Positions 35,252 through 43,986 of a DNA stretch of 47,720 nucleotides are shown piece by piece (position 1 is the first letter of the stretch; every line of letters starts with the position of its first letter). The notes under the pieces are model-generated. The model saw nothing but the letters and a program-made list of their open reading frames with translations, did no database searches and had not been told where the DNA came from. The position numbers and the translations under genes are program-made. The stretch is from Elusimicrobiota bacterium (GTDB taxonomy: Bacteria > CG03 > SLGR01 > JAFGSA01): positions 1-47,720 of the forward strand of contig JAFGSA010000030.1 of the NCBI GenBank assembly GCA_016934855.1. The letters are read 5' to 3'.

Positions 35252-35271
35252 TTATTCACAGCTTATTAACA
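35252..35271 (+). other. DnaA boxes in the dnaA-rpmH spacer (candidate oriC)
   Basis: TTATTCACA at 35252-35260 matches the DnaA box consensus TTATNCACA. A TTATTAACA follows 2 bp later (35263-35271), the same 9-mer that occurs twice downstream of dnaA. The AT-rich spacer up to 35448 also carries the divergent dnaA and rpmH promoters. The divergence of gene orientation here fits an origin. Confidence 0.6.
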
Positions 35272-35328
35272 TTGTTAAAAACCCAGTATATTTAAAAAAA
35301 ATCAACATGAAATTTTTGGGTTTAGACT

Positions 35329-35357
35329 AATATAAATAATATGTTTTTAAAAGTCAA
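35329..35357 (-). promoter_or_regulatory. dnaA promoter
   Basis: Minus-strand TTGACT (35352-35357) and TATATT (35329-35334), 17 bp apart. Its -35 box lies in the left arm of the palindrome GTCAAGAACCTTGAC (35353-35367). Confidence 0.55.
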
Positions 35358-35362
35358 GAACC

Positions 35363-35392
35363 TTGACAATAGGTTATAAAATTCAATATAAT
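35363..35392 (+). promoter_or_regulatory. rpmH promoter
   Basis: TTGACA (35363-35368) and TATAAT (35387-35392), both consensus, 18 bp apart; start expected near 35399. Its -35 lies in the right arm of the same palindrome as the dnaA -35. Confidence 0.7.
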
Positions 35393-35448
35393 TAGGGTTT
35401 AAATTCTGGTAAACCGCATAATATGATATAAGAAGACAGGAGTGAAAA

Positions 35449-35586
35449 ATGGTAAAAAGGACATATCAGCCGAAGGTTAGAAAAGGCAAGAAAAAACACG
35501 GGTTCAGAAAGAGGACAAGCACTAAAGAAGGGCAGGAAGTTATCAGAAGAAGAAGAAGAAAAGGAAGAAAAAGACTCACTGCTTAA
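35449..35586 (+). CDS. rpmH: Ribosomal protein bL34
   Basis: 45 residues, extremely basic. [20 protein letters not shown] at residues 3-22 is the bL34 signature (usual form RTYQPSxRKRKRxHGFR). It binds 23S rRNA in the large subunit. Ribosome-binding site AGGAG 7 nt before the ATG. First gene of the plus-strand rpmH-rnpA-yidD-yidC-jag-mnmE group typical of origins. Confidence 0.95.
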   Translation: MVKRTYQPKVRKGKKKHGFRKRTSTKEGQEVIRRRRRKGRKRLTA

Positions 35587-35919
35587 TTGAAAAGATTTTC
35601 AAGAAAAAAGATAAGCCTGGGAAAAAAAACCGGAACTGTAATAGAAGAAGGAAGACACAGGAAACTGGAGAACATAACGGTCTTTTATGCGCCTGCCGAT
35701 GAAAAAAGACTGTCAGTGGTCATAGGCAGAAAAGTGGGTAAGAGCGTGACAAGAAACAGGCTGAGAAGATGGACAAAAGAATTTTTCATGAAAGAAATGG
35801 AAAAGATAAGCAAATATTATATAGTAGTGAACTATAAAAAAGGATCAGGGTCATACAAACTGGAAGATATAGAGGAGAAAGTAAAGAAATTGTGGGAAGA
35901 ATGCGGCATATACGGATGA
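35587..35919 (+). CDS. rnpA: Ribonuclease P protein component
   Basis: 110 residues. The RNR motif is seen as GKSVTRNRLRRWTKEFF near residues 52-68, where it contacts the RNase P RNA; RLSVVIGRKVGKS precedes it. The start is a TTG directly after the rpmH stop. The N-terminus is poorly conserved, with more lysine than usual. The stop overlaps the yidD ATG. Confidence 0.9.
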   Translation: MKRFSRKKISLGKKTGTVIEEGRHRKLENITVFYAPADEKRLSVVIGRKVGKSVTRNRLRRWTKEFFMKEMEKISKYYIVVNYKKGSGSYKLEDIEEKVKKLWEECGIYG

Positions 35920-36137
35920 AGGCAGTAGAAAAAAGCGTAATATATATGATAAAGATATACAGGGCCGCTGTTTCCCCGTTCCTGGGGAAGAACTGCAGGT
36001 TTCATCCGACATGTTCGGAGTATATGATAGAGTCAATAGAATACAAAGGTCTTTTCAGGGGCGTATTGAAAGGCGTCATGAGAATAGCAAGATGCCACCC
36101 GTTTAACAGCGGCGGTTACGATCCCGTCAGGAAATAA
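35916..36137 (+). CDS. yidD: YidD membrane protein insertion factor
   Basis: 73 residues from the ATG at 35916 (ATGA overlap with rnpA); a longer frame starts inside rnpA. YRAAVSPFLGKNCRFHPTCSEYMIESI and CHPFNSGGYDPV are the family signatures, with conserved cysteines. It helps YidC insert inner-membrane proteins. Confidence 0.94.
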   Translation: MKAVEKSVIYMIKIYRAAVSPFLGKNCRFHPTCSEYMIESIEYKGLFRGVLKGVMRIARCHPFNSGGYDPVRK

Positions 36138-36140
36138 CGT

Positions 36141-37733
36141 ATGCAGGGAAGACTTCTGCTTGCAGTAGTAATATCGGTGCTGATACTTGTTGTTTTTCAG
36201 CGTATGCAGGGCCCGCCTGATAAGATAGTAAGGCATACGCATATAGAGAAACAGGAAGAAAGCGCAGAAAGCCGGTCGAACAACGTAGACAAAATGTCAA
36301 CAGTTGCCGAAGCCGGTGCGGTCACCGCCGATATGGTTGAATATACCATAGAAAATGAAAATATAAAGCTGACAGTGGGTTCATACGATTCCGGTTTTAC
36401 CAGCCTGCTATTGAAGGATAAGAACGGGGAGTATATAGAAATGGTCAGGAAAGATGAGCCCCCGTACCCGCTAGCGCTGAACACTGATGAATACAGAAGG
36501 TGGAAGCTTGTAAAAAAGAGCGGCTCGGAAATCGAATGTACGTATGACGGAAGAAACCTGCAAATAAAAAGAAATATAACTGTAAAAGACAGGGGAAACG
36601 TAGAAATCTCAAACACGGTCAGGAACAAGACCGCAGGCATTATAAACGCGAGCTTCATGCAGGGATGGACCGGGGGTTTGGGGACGACTAAGGAACTGGA
36701 TAAAGAAAACCTCCAGGATAACAGGCTGTTCTCAAAAATAGGCGGGAAGATCAACAGTAACATGGATAAAGGGGATTATGAAGGAGACATTAGCTGGGCG
36801 GGTCTGGTAAACAGGTATTTTATAGCAGTGTTTCTCGATATAGACGGGTTGTTCGGAAAAGTTGAAGCGGAGAATGCGAAGAAAAAAACGAGAGGATGCG
36901 CATCGGCCAGACTGCAGGATTCGCAGTATCCCGGGATAATATTGAAAGGCGATATTGTTCTGGAAGGCAAGGAGGAGACAGAGTTCAAGCAGGAAATTCA
37001 CTGCGGGCTGAAAGAATACAGGGAACTGAAAAAGCTCAGCGAAGATCTTGACGAGATACTTGCCTTCGGTATTTTCGGTTTCCTGAGCAGGCTGTTCCTC
37101 AATGTACTGATAATGTTTAATTCTATAACGAAGAATTACGGAGTCGCGATTATAATACTGACAATGATCCTGCAGGTGGTTATTTTCCCGCTTACTGCAA
37201 AAAGTTTCAAGTCCATGAAAGCTATGAAGGAAATACAGCCGAAAATAAACAAGCTGAGGGAAAAGTTCAAGGATGACCCGCAGAGAATGAACCAGGAGAT
37301 GATGCAGCTGTACAAAAGGCACAAGGTCAATCCCTTCGGAGGCTGTCTGCCCATAATGCTGCAGATGCCGATATTCATAAGCCTCTTTACCATGCTGAGG
37401 GCAGCCACGGAGCTTCGTTTCGCCGGCTTCTTGTGGATAAAGGACCTCTCGAGCGCCGACGTGCTGTTTGCAACTTTACCGGTGATTAAGGAAATACCGT
37501 TCATAGGCGGATCGGGACCGCTTCCTTTCCTGATGGGCGGAGCCATGTTCCTGCAGCAGAAATTTACGCAGGGAGATATGGCGGGTCCGCAGCAGAATCT
37601 AACTTACTTGATGCCGCTGGTATTTATCTTTCTTTTCATGAAGTTCCCTTCGGGTCTTGTATTATACTGGCTCTCCAACAGTATTTTTACTTTCTTGATA
37701 CAGTACTGGATAGGCAGGAAGAGCAAAGGATAA
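36141..37733 (+). CDS. yidC: YidC membrane protein insertase
   Basis: 530 residues. One N-terminal helix (residues 1-18), a periplasmic domain to about residue 310, then the five-helix insertase core with FPLTAKSFKSMKAMKEIQPKI and NPFGGCLPIMLQMPIFISLF. The large periplasmic domain is the gram-negative form, supporting a diderm host. Confidence 0.96.
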   Translation: MQGRLLLAVVISVLILVVFQRMQGPPDKIVRHTHIEKQEESAESRSNNVDKMSTVAEAGAVTADMVEYTIENENIKLTVGSYDSGFTSLLLKDKNGEYIEMVRKDEPPYPLALNTDEYRRWKLVKKSGSEIECTYDGRNLQIKRNITVKDRGNVEISNTVRNKTAGIINASFMQGWTGGLGTTKELDKENLQDNRLFSKIGGKINSNMDKGDYEGDISWAGLVNRYFIAVFLDIDGLFGKVEAENAKKKTRGCASARLQDSQYPGIILKGDIVLEGKEETEFKQEIHCGLKEYRELKKLSEDLDEILAFGIFGFLSRLFLNVLIMFNSITKNYGVAIIILTMILQVVIFPLTAKSFKSMKAMKEIQPKINKLREKFKDDPQRMNQEMMQLYKRHKVNPFGGCLPIMLQMPIFISLFTMLRAATELRFAGFLWIKDLSSADVLFATLPVIKEIPFIGGSGPLPFLMGGAMFLQQKFTQGDMAGPQQNLTYLMPLVFIFLFMKFPSGLVLYWLSNSIFTFLIQYWIGRKSKG

Positions 37734-37739
37734 ATAATT

Positions 37740-38399
37740 ATGAAAAAAGACAAATTTGAATTTTCCGGGAAGAATGTCGAAGAAGCGATAAAAAAAGGGT
37801 TGAAGAAGCTCAAGCTGGAAAAAAGCGAAGCGGAGATCAGCATAATAGACGAGGGGAAAGCCGGTCTTTTCGGAATGATGGGGAAGACCCCGGCCAGGGT
37901 ACATATAACAAAAAAGGGTACGAATCTGGAGATTGACTGGGATAAGGTAGAGGAAAGGATAAAAAGAATCGCCGGGACCATACTGTCAAATATAACTGAA
38001 GACGCACGCATTGAAATAAGCCGGGATAACAGAAAAGCGCTGGTCAATATAGACAGCAGGAACAACTCTGTCATAATAGGGAAGAAGGGGCAGACCCTCG
38101 ATGCAATAGAGCATATAGTAAATCTGAGCCTGAAAAAGGATCCGGAAACGAGAGTGGATATAATAATGGACACGGGAAAGTACAGGAAGAACAGGGTAAA
38201 AACAGCGCTTGATAACATCGATGAGCTCGTAAACAGGGTCAAAAGCGACGGGAAGGAAATAGAGCTGGAGCCGATGGACTATGAAGAAAGAAAGCTCGTG
38301 CACGAGAGGATAAAAAGCATATCGGGGATAGAGACAAAGAGCAAGGGACACGGAAAAGACAGAAGGGTTGTGATCAGAAAATCAGAAAAGAATCGATAA
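37740..38399 (+). CDS. jag: Jag/KhpB-type RNA-binding protein
   Basis: 219 residues. Jag N-domain (residues 1-55, EEAIKKGLKKLKLEKSEAEISIIDEGKAGLFGM), KH domain with VIIGKKGQTLDAIEHIVNL near 103-121, and R3H domain with YEERKLVHERI (RxxxH) near 180-190. It binds RNA and affects division and envelope growth in several bacteria. Next to yidC as usual. Confidence 0.93.
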   Translation: MKKDKFEFSGKNVEEAIKKGLKKLKLEKSEAEISIIDEGKAGLFGMMGKTPARVHITKKGTNLEIDWDKVEERIKRIAGTILSNITEDARIEISRDNRKALVNIDSRNNSVIIGKKGQTLDAIEHIVNLSLKKDPETRVDIIMDTGKYRKNRVKTALDNIDELVNRVKSDGKEIELEPMDYEERKLVHERIKSISGIETKSKGHGKDRRVVIRKSEKNR

Positions 38400-38428
38400 A
38401 CCCGTCAATTTACCACCCGCCGTTTTCA

Positions 38429-39811
38429 ATGAACATAAACGGATCAGAAACAATCGCCGCTATAGCGACACCCGCAGGGTTCGGAGCAATCGGTATAGTA
38501 AGAATGAGCGGTCCGGAAGCGCTTACCGTGCTGGGAAAGATATTCAGGAGCTCCCAAAAAAATAAGAACATATCAGATTCAGGGACTCACACGCTGCATT
38601 ACGGCGAAATAACGGACGGCGATGAAGTACTGGATGAGGTTCTCGCGGGAGTGATGAAGGCCCCGAACTCGTATACCGGTGAAGACATGATCGAGATAAC
38701 CTGCCACGGGAACGCGGTAATACTCGACGGTATACTGGAATTATGCCTGAAGAACGGAGCCAAAGCCGCCGGCCCCGGAGAGTTCACCAGGAGAGCTTTC
38801 CTCAACGGCAGGATCGATCTTTCACAGGCTGAATCGGTAAATCGTCTTATACACGCGAGATCTCAGAGTGCGGTAAGGGAGACGATGAAGATACTCAAGG
38901 GAAATCTCGGCGACAGTGTAAGGGAGATAAAAGAAATATTGAAAAAAGTTCAGTCGGGGTTAGATGCGGATATCGAATGGGGGGAGACAGAGAATATTAA
39001 TACGATTGATGGCAGGAGTATGACAGCTTTGCTCAGGGATGCCCTGGGCAGAGCCGCGGACCTTGCGGAAAAGACTTCGGAAAAGAATATACTTGACAGG
39101 GGGATAAAAATAGTGATTTGCGGCAAGCCGAATGCCGGAAAATCATCCCTCTACAATTGCCTGCTCAATATGTCCAGGAGTATCGTAAACAGCATGCCCG
39201 GAACGACAAGGGACGTAATATCGGCAGAACTGTTGCTGGGTACCCGCATAGCGTACCTGGTGGATACGGCGGGGCTGGGGAGCGCGTCCGAGGGCGAGAT
39301 AGAAAAGGCCGCCGCGGAAAAGAGTACCGGCGAGATAGAAACGGCAGATACCGTAATATACATGATAGACCCCGAACAGGGTCTCGATGAAAAAGACCAT
39401 CTCATAAAAAATCTTTTCAGGGATAAGGAATGGCTGCCCGTAATAAACAAGTCGGACCTGGGACTGAAACTGAAAGACGGAAAACTGGAGGAGTTCTGCG
39501 GCGGCAGGGCGGCTTATGATATATCGTGCAGGGCGGGAAAGGGGATCGAGAAGATAAAAAGTGCGCTGGAGACAATGCTCAGAAACAGCGACTCGGACAA
39601 GATAATGGTTTCCCACAGGCAGAAGGAAGCGCTTCTGAGTTCCGTCCGGGCAATAAGGGCCGCCGCGGAGAAAATAGAAACGGGCGAATATACGGAAATA
39701 ATCTCTTTTGAAATCCGCCAGGCCCTTGAAGAAATCAGCAGGATAGACGGAAGCAGCGTGAACGAGGAAATACTCGATATGATATTCAGCGAGTTCTGTA
39801 TAGGCAAATGA
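38429..39811 (+). CDS. mnmE: tRNA modification GTPase MnmE
   Basis: 460 residues. Folate-binding N-domain (GFGAIGIVRMSGPEA), helical domain, G domain inserted near 215-375 with P-loop GKPNAGKSS near residue 231, MPGTTRD switch and DTAG near 277, and the C-terminal FCIGK with the catalytic Cys. With MnmG it makes the 5-carboxymethylaminomethyl uridine at wobble position 34. mnmG, often next door, is absent from the window. Confidence 0.96.
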   Translation: MNINGSETIAAIATPAGFGAIGIVRMSGPEALTVLGKIFRSSQKNKNISDSGTHTLHYGEITDGDEVLDEVLAGVMKAPNSYTGEDMIEITCHGNAVILDGILELCLKNGAKAAGPGEFTRRAFLNGRIDLSQAESVNRLIHARSQSAVRETMKILKGNLGDSVREIKEILKKVQSGLDADIEWGETENINTIDGRSMTALLRDALGRAADLAEKTSEKNILDRGIKIVICGKPNAGKSSLYNCLLNMSRSIVNSMPGTTRDVISAELLLGTRIAYLVDTAGLGSASEGEIEKAAAEKSTGEIETADTVIYMIDPEQGLDEKDHLIKNLFRDKEWLPVINKSDLGLKLKDGKLEEFCGGRAAYDISCRAGKGIEKIKSALETMLRNSDSDKIMVSHRQKEALLSSVRAIRAAAEKIETGEYTEIISFEIRQALEEISRIDGSSVNEEILDMIFSEFCIGK

Positions 39812-40605
39812 TCCAGTTTGCTGCAATGAGTAATTTCTGTTTTCGAAAAGACTACCGCCAGGTGCTCGAATGGACACTGGAGAACGGTTTTGACGGGATA
39901 GAGATATGGGCGGATGCACCGTACTTCAGTGTTGATGCCGTCAGTATCAAACATCTAAGGGAATACGGCAGGGCCGGGGAGCGTATGCAATATACGGTAC
40001 ACTCGCCTATTTTCGATGTTAACCTGTGCTCGGTGAACACGGGAATACGCAATGAGAGTATAAGACAGGTAAGGAAGATAATCGAGTGGAGCGAATATAT
40101 TACGATAAGGCATCTAATAGTGCATCCCGGGAAGATACCGTCCATAATACCGGATGTGCTGAAGGAAGTAGAGCCGCGGTTGCGCGATACTCTTGGCGGG
40201 CTTAAGGAAGAGTGCAGCAGATGCGGGATCGAACTGCTGCTGGAAAACATAGGGATCAATACCTTGGATTTAGACAGCGATATCGATGCTTTCGGATCCC
40301 TGGTGGATGATCTTTCCCTGGGGGTCTGCCTTGATACCGGACACGCGAACATAAGATGGGGAACCGAGACCGCTGTACGGAGGTTCGGAAGAATGGCGAA
40401 GCAGATACATGCCAGCGATAATTCAGGCGCCGGGGACGAACACAGGCCGGTAGGCGAGGGCAGCATCCGGTGGGAGAGTTACAGGGAGCTTATGAAATCG
40501 GGAGATCGCGTAATTGTACATGAGATACAGGATCCCGACCCGGAAAACGCGACACTGAGGAGCAGGGCTAACCTGGAGAGGATGTTCGGTGACTGTTTCA
40601 CGTGA
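39808..40605 (+). CDS. Sugar phosphate isomerase/epimerase-like TIM-barrel protein
   Basis: 265 residues. An AP-endonuclease-2/xylose-isomerase-type barrel. Metal-ligand positions are suggested by HSPIFDVNL, HLIVHPGK, LLLENIG (Glu), VCLDTGHANI (Asp, His), IHASDNSGAGDEH and VIVHEIQD (Glu). The substrate is unknown. The start overlaps the mnmE stop (ATGA). The last three codons and stop (CFT, TGA) are part of a parS site. Confidence 0.8.
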   Translation: MIQFAAMSNFCFRKDYRQVLEWTLENGFDGIEIWADAPYFSVDAVSIKHLREYGRAGERMQYTVHSPIFDVNLCSVNTGIRNESIRQVRKIIEWSEYITIRHLIVHPGKIPSIIPDVLKEVEPRLRDTLGGLKEECSRCGIELLLENIGINTLDLDSDIDAFGSLVDDLSLGVCLDTGHANIRWGTETAVRRFGRMAKQIHASDNSGAGDEHRPVGEGSIRWESYRELMKSGDRVIVHEIQDPDPENATLRSRANLERMFGDCFT

Positions 40606-40609
40606 AACA
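40594..40609. other. parS centromere site 1
   Basis: TGTTTCACGTGAAACA, an exact match to the near-universal 16-bp ParB-binding palindrome. It overlaps the 3' end of the TIM-barrel gene and supplies its stop codon. Confidence 0.95.
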
Positions 40610-40619
40610 GTTTACGGAA

Positions 40620-40635
40620 TGTTTCACGTGAAACA
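40620..40635. other. parS centromere site 2
   Basis: A second exact TGTTTCACGTGAAACA, 26 bp centre-to-centre from the first, about 2.5 kb from parAB and 5 kb from the origin candidate. ParB would load here and spread to condense and segregate the origin region. Confidence 0.95.
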
Positions 40636-40702
40636 TAGTGAAGAAAGACCGGATATCTGTTAAAATAATTGGGTACGCGGACCTGGACCGATTTTCAAAT
40701 CC

Positions 40703-41578
40703 ATGATTTTCAAGAAAAATAATATAGGAATAGCGCTGGGAGGTGGCGGAGTAAGAGCTCTCGCATGTCTGGGCGCGCTGAAGATCCTCAACCGGCACGG
40801 GATAAGGGCGGACTGCATCTCGGGTACCAGCATGGGATCCATCATAGGCGCCCTTTTTGCGTACTATGAAGATGCCGATACTGTTGAGAAAATCATAATG
40901 GATACATATAACAGCAGGGAGTTTAAGGCTCTCAGCGAGAAGTTTGTCAGCGAACTGGAATCCGGGAGCAGGAATAAAAACGCCAGCCTGGGGAAGAAAT
41001 TCAAAAAATACTACAGCCAGATACATTTATTCAGAAAGTTCCTCAGGCAGACATATATAATAAGCCAGGATGAAGTACGCCCCGTGATAGACAGGCTTAT
41101 ACCCGATATCGATATAAAGTTCCTCAAGATAAGAACCGGGATAGTCTGCACGGACCTTGTCGAAGGTAAAAAAGTCCTGCTGACAGAAGGCAGCCTGAGG
41201 GAAGCAGTAATGGGAAGCATAGCGATACCCGGCATAATAGAGCCGCTGGAAAGAGGCAGGCAGATACTGTCTGACGGCGGAACGCTGAGCTTTACCCCGG
41301 TCGAAGAAGCAAGGGAGCTCGGAGCGGAATTCGTAATAGCCGTGGAAATAATGAGCAGTCTCAGGAGAAGAGAAGAGTTCAAGAACGGGATGGAGATATA
41401 CAGCAGAAGTTACGCGATAACTTCAAAAGAACTGCACAAGAGGATTCTTAAGAAGTCGGATATTGTGATAAGCCCCCAGGTGCGTAATATTTACTGGGCG
41501 GATTTCAGGAAAATCAGTTACTGTATAGCGGCAGGCATGAGCGCCGCTTTCGGTAAAATAGAGTATATCAGGAAATAA
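40703..41578 (+). CDS. Patatin-like phospholipase (RssA/YchK type)
   Basis: 291 residues. Oxyanion hole GGGGVRALACLGAL near residues 13-26, nucleophile Ser in GTSMGSIIGALFA near 41-53, and catalytic Asp in SDGGTLSFTP near 192. No signal peptide, so a cytoplasmic or membrane-associated lipid acyl hydrolase is likely. Located right behind the parS pair. Confidence 0.88.
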   Translation: MIFKKNNIGIALGGGGVRALACLGALKILNRHGIRADCISGTSMGSIIGALFAYYEDADTVEKIIMDTYNSREFKALSEKFVSELESGSRNKNASLGKKFKKYYSQIHLFRKFLRQTYIISQDEVRPVIDRLIPDIDIKFLKIRTGIVCTDLVEGKKVLLTEGSLREAVMGSIAIPGIIEPLERGRQILSDGGTLSFTPVEEARELGAEFVIAVEIMSSLRRREEFKNGMEIYSRSYAITSKELHKRILKKSDIVISPQVRNIYWADFRKISYCIAAGMSAAFGKIEYIRK

Positions 41579-42253
41579 GTGGAAGACATAATATCCGGAT
41601 GGTTCGCGGAGAATGCGGTCAGAGAAGGCTATGCCGCCGAGAAAAAGATAAGGGCATATATCAGACTGCTCTCGGAAGAAAAAGGAGCCAGGAATATAAT
41701 AGGCACGGTATCTCCCGAAAGGCTTCAGAGGGAACATATAGTGCCTTCGATGAAACTGGCGGGGATCGTGATCGGGAAGAATGGAGTGGACGTGGGATCG
41801 GGAAACGGCCTGCCGGGTCTCGTGATAGCTATCATGGATCCCGGCAAGAAAGTATGTCTGATGGAACCCGGGGAAAAACGTATGTTCTTCATCCGGCGGG
41901 CCGCAAGGGAGTTAGGGCTGGACAACGTGTCTTTCGCATGCGTAAGGGCGGAAGAGGCGGGCAGGTCCGCCGAATACAGGGAGAAGTTCGATTTCGGTAC
42001 CTGCAGGGCGGTTGCGCGCCTGGATATAACGGCTGAGCTGGTGCTGCCTCTTCTGAAAAAAAACGGCACCTATTACGCCCAGAAGGGCGCTTCAGCCGCG
42101 GCGGAAACAGAGAAGAGCCGGGACGTCATATCATTGATGGGCGGCAGTCTGCAGAGCATAGGGGAAGACAACACGATAATAATAAGAAAAAGCGGTTCCA
42201 CTCCGGAGGAATACCCCAGGAAATGGAACAGGATAATAAGGCAGAAACCATAA
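41579..42253 (+). CDS. rsmG: 16S rRNA m7G527 methyltransferase
   Basis: 224 residues, GTG start directly after the patatin stop. SAM-binding DVGSGNGLPGLVIAI near residues 73-87, ERLQREHIVPSM before it and CRAVARLDI near 140. It methylates G527 of 16S rRNA. It usually precedes parA, as here. Confidence 0.93.
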   Translation: MEDIISGWFAENAVREGYAAEKKIRAYIRLLSEEKGARNIIGTVSPERLQREHIVPSMKLAGIVIGKNGVDVGSGNGLPGLVIAIMDPGKKVCLMEPGEKRMFFIRRAARELGLDNVSFACVRAEEAGRSAEYREKFDFGTCRAVARLDITAELVLPLLKKNGTYYAQKGASAAAETEKSRDVISLMGGSLQSIGEDNTIIIRKSGSTPEEYPRKWNRIIRQKP

Positions 42254-42323
42254 AGTAAAGCCTCCCGCCGGACAGTTTTAATATTCTTGCATCGGTAAAC
42301 ATTTTTAAGTAATATTATAAATC

Positions 42324-43091
42324 ATGATATGCAAGGTCATAACAGTAACCAATCAGAAGGGCGGAGTCGGAAAGACGACTACCGCGATAAATCTCGCGGC
42401 CGGGCTGTCCAGAATGGTCAAGAACGTGCTGCTGGTAGATATGGACGGCCAGGCAAACGCCACCCAGGGGCTGGGTGTAGACAGAAAGAGCATCAAGAAA
42501 TCAATATACGAAGTCATAATGGAAGAGACCGAACCCGGGAGCGTGATACTGCCTACCGGCAGCGAGTTCCTGGATATAATACCTGCCAGCGTAAACCTGA
42601 ACGGCGCGAAGGTCGAACTTGTCAGTATAGAGGACAGGGAGTACAGGCTTAAGAAAGCCCTGCAGTGCATAAAAGACCTATACGATTTTATAATAATTGA
42701 TTCTCCTCCTTCACTCGATCTTCTGACTGTCAATGCACTGACCGCCAGCGACTCGGCGATCATACCGATACAGTGCGAATATTATGCGCTCGAGGGCCTC
42801 GGACAGCTTATAAACACGCTGTCAAGGATAAAGAGAGGCTTGAATCCCACTTTAGACATAGAAGGAGTCGTGCTGACCATGTATGACAGCAGGACGAACC
42901 TGTCTTTCCAGGTTATGGAAAACATAAAAAAGCATTTCAAGGGCGCTGTCTACAAAACAGTGATACCGAGGAACGTGAGGCTCGCGGAAGCTCCCAGTTT
43001 CGGAAAGACCATTTTCCAGTACGATACATCATCCAGCGGCATGAAGGCGTACAGCGATCTTGCCGCGGAGTTTCTCGGGGCAAACGATTAG
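42324..43091 (+). CDS. parA: ParA chromosome-partitioning ATPase
   Basis: 255 residues. Deviant Walker A NQKGGVGKTTTAINLAAGL near residues 10-28, DMDGQANATQGLG, and DFIIIDSPPSLDLLTVNAL. ATP-bound dimers coat the nucleoid and pull ParB-parS complexes. A TTGCAT/TAATAT promoter-like pair lies in the 70-bp gap upstream. Confidence 0.96.
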   Translation: MICKVITVTNQKGGVGKTTTAINLAAGLSRMVKNVLLVDMDGQANATQGLGVDRKSIKKSIYEVIMEETEPGSVILPTGSEFLDIIPASVNLNGAKVELVSIEDREYRLKKALQCIKDLYDFIIIDSPPSLDLLTVNALTASDSAIIPIQCEYYALEGLGQLINTLSRIKRGLNPTLDIEGVVLTMYDSRTNLSFQVMENIKKHFKGAVYKTVIPRNVRLAEAPSFGKTIFQYDTSSSGMKAYSDLAAEFLGAND

Positions 43092-43116
43092 GTTAACAAC
43101 GGAAAGGAAAAATAAA

Positions 43117-43986
43117 ATGAAAAGAGTCTTAGGCAAAGGTCTTGAATCCCTGATACCGGAAAAGACCGATAATGAAATTAAAGAGATAGATACGGATAAA
43201 CTGATAACCAACAAGTACCAGATGCGTACCGATTTCAACGAGAGCAAGATAGCCGAGATGGCCGAATCCATAAAAAAGAACGGCCTCGTGCAGCCCATAA
43301 TAGTAAAAAGGACTGGCAACAGGTATATGATAGTAGCGGGAGAAAGAAGATGGCGTTCCGCGAAGAAAGCAGGGCTCAAATCGGTTCCGTGCATAGAAAA
43401 AGATATAAGCGACGAAGAACTGCTCATAGTATCTCTGATAGAAAATGTGCAGAGGGAAGACCTCTCGGTTGTCGAAGAAGCCGCGGCGTATGACAGGATG
43501 ATCAGGGATTTTTCAATGACCCAGCAGGAGATATCCGAAAAAGTCGGCAAGAGCAGGTCCACTGTTGCGAACGTGCTCAGGATACTCACGCTGGACAAAG
43601 ATATAATAAAGCTTATAGACGCGGACCGGATAACAGCGGGGCACGCCCGCGCGCTGCTTTCAGTAAGCGATGCGCAGAAAAGGAAAAAACTTGCGGAAAG
43701 GATCATAAACGAAAAGCTCACGGTGCGCGAAGCTGAAAGGCTGGCGGGTCTTTTTTCAGGGAAGATGAAAAACGCGGCGAGGAAAGCGAAAAAAGCCCGC
43801 CCCTCGGATCCCGAACTGGAAAAGTTCAAGGGCATGTTTGAAAAAAGACTCGGTACAAAAGTGAATATAGTTCTGAAAGGCGGCGGCAGGTCCGCCTCCA
43901 GAAAAGATCTAAAAGGGAGCATAGAGATAGAATTCTATTCCATGGATGATTTCGAAAGAATTTCGGAAATCATATGCAAAAAATAA
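43117..43986 (+). CDS. parB: ParB chromosome-partitioning protein
   Basis: 289 residues from the ATG at 43117 with ribosome-binding site GGAAAGG; the longer frame lies in parA. KRVLGKGLESLIPE is the usual N-terminus, GERRWRSAKKAGLKSVPCI the CTP-binding ParB/Srx region, NVQREDLSVVEEA and the HTH MTQQEISEKVGKSRSTVANVLRIL that reads parS. The C-terminal dimerisation part follows. Both parS sites are 2.5 kb upstream. Confidence 0.96.
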   Translation: MKRVLGKGLESLIPEKTDNEIKEIDTDKLITNKYQMRTDFNESKIAEMAESIKKNGLVQPIIVKRTGNRYMIVAGERRWRSAKKAGLKSVPCIEKDISDEELLIVSLIENVQREDLSVVEEAAAYDRMIRDFSMTQQEISEKVGKSRSTVANVLRILTLDKDIIKLIDADRITAGHARALLSVSDAQKRKKLAERIINEKLTVREAERLAGLFSGKMKNAARKAKKARPSDPELEKFKGMFEKRLGTKVNIVLKGGGRSASRKDLKGSIEIEFYSMDDFERISEIICKK

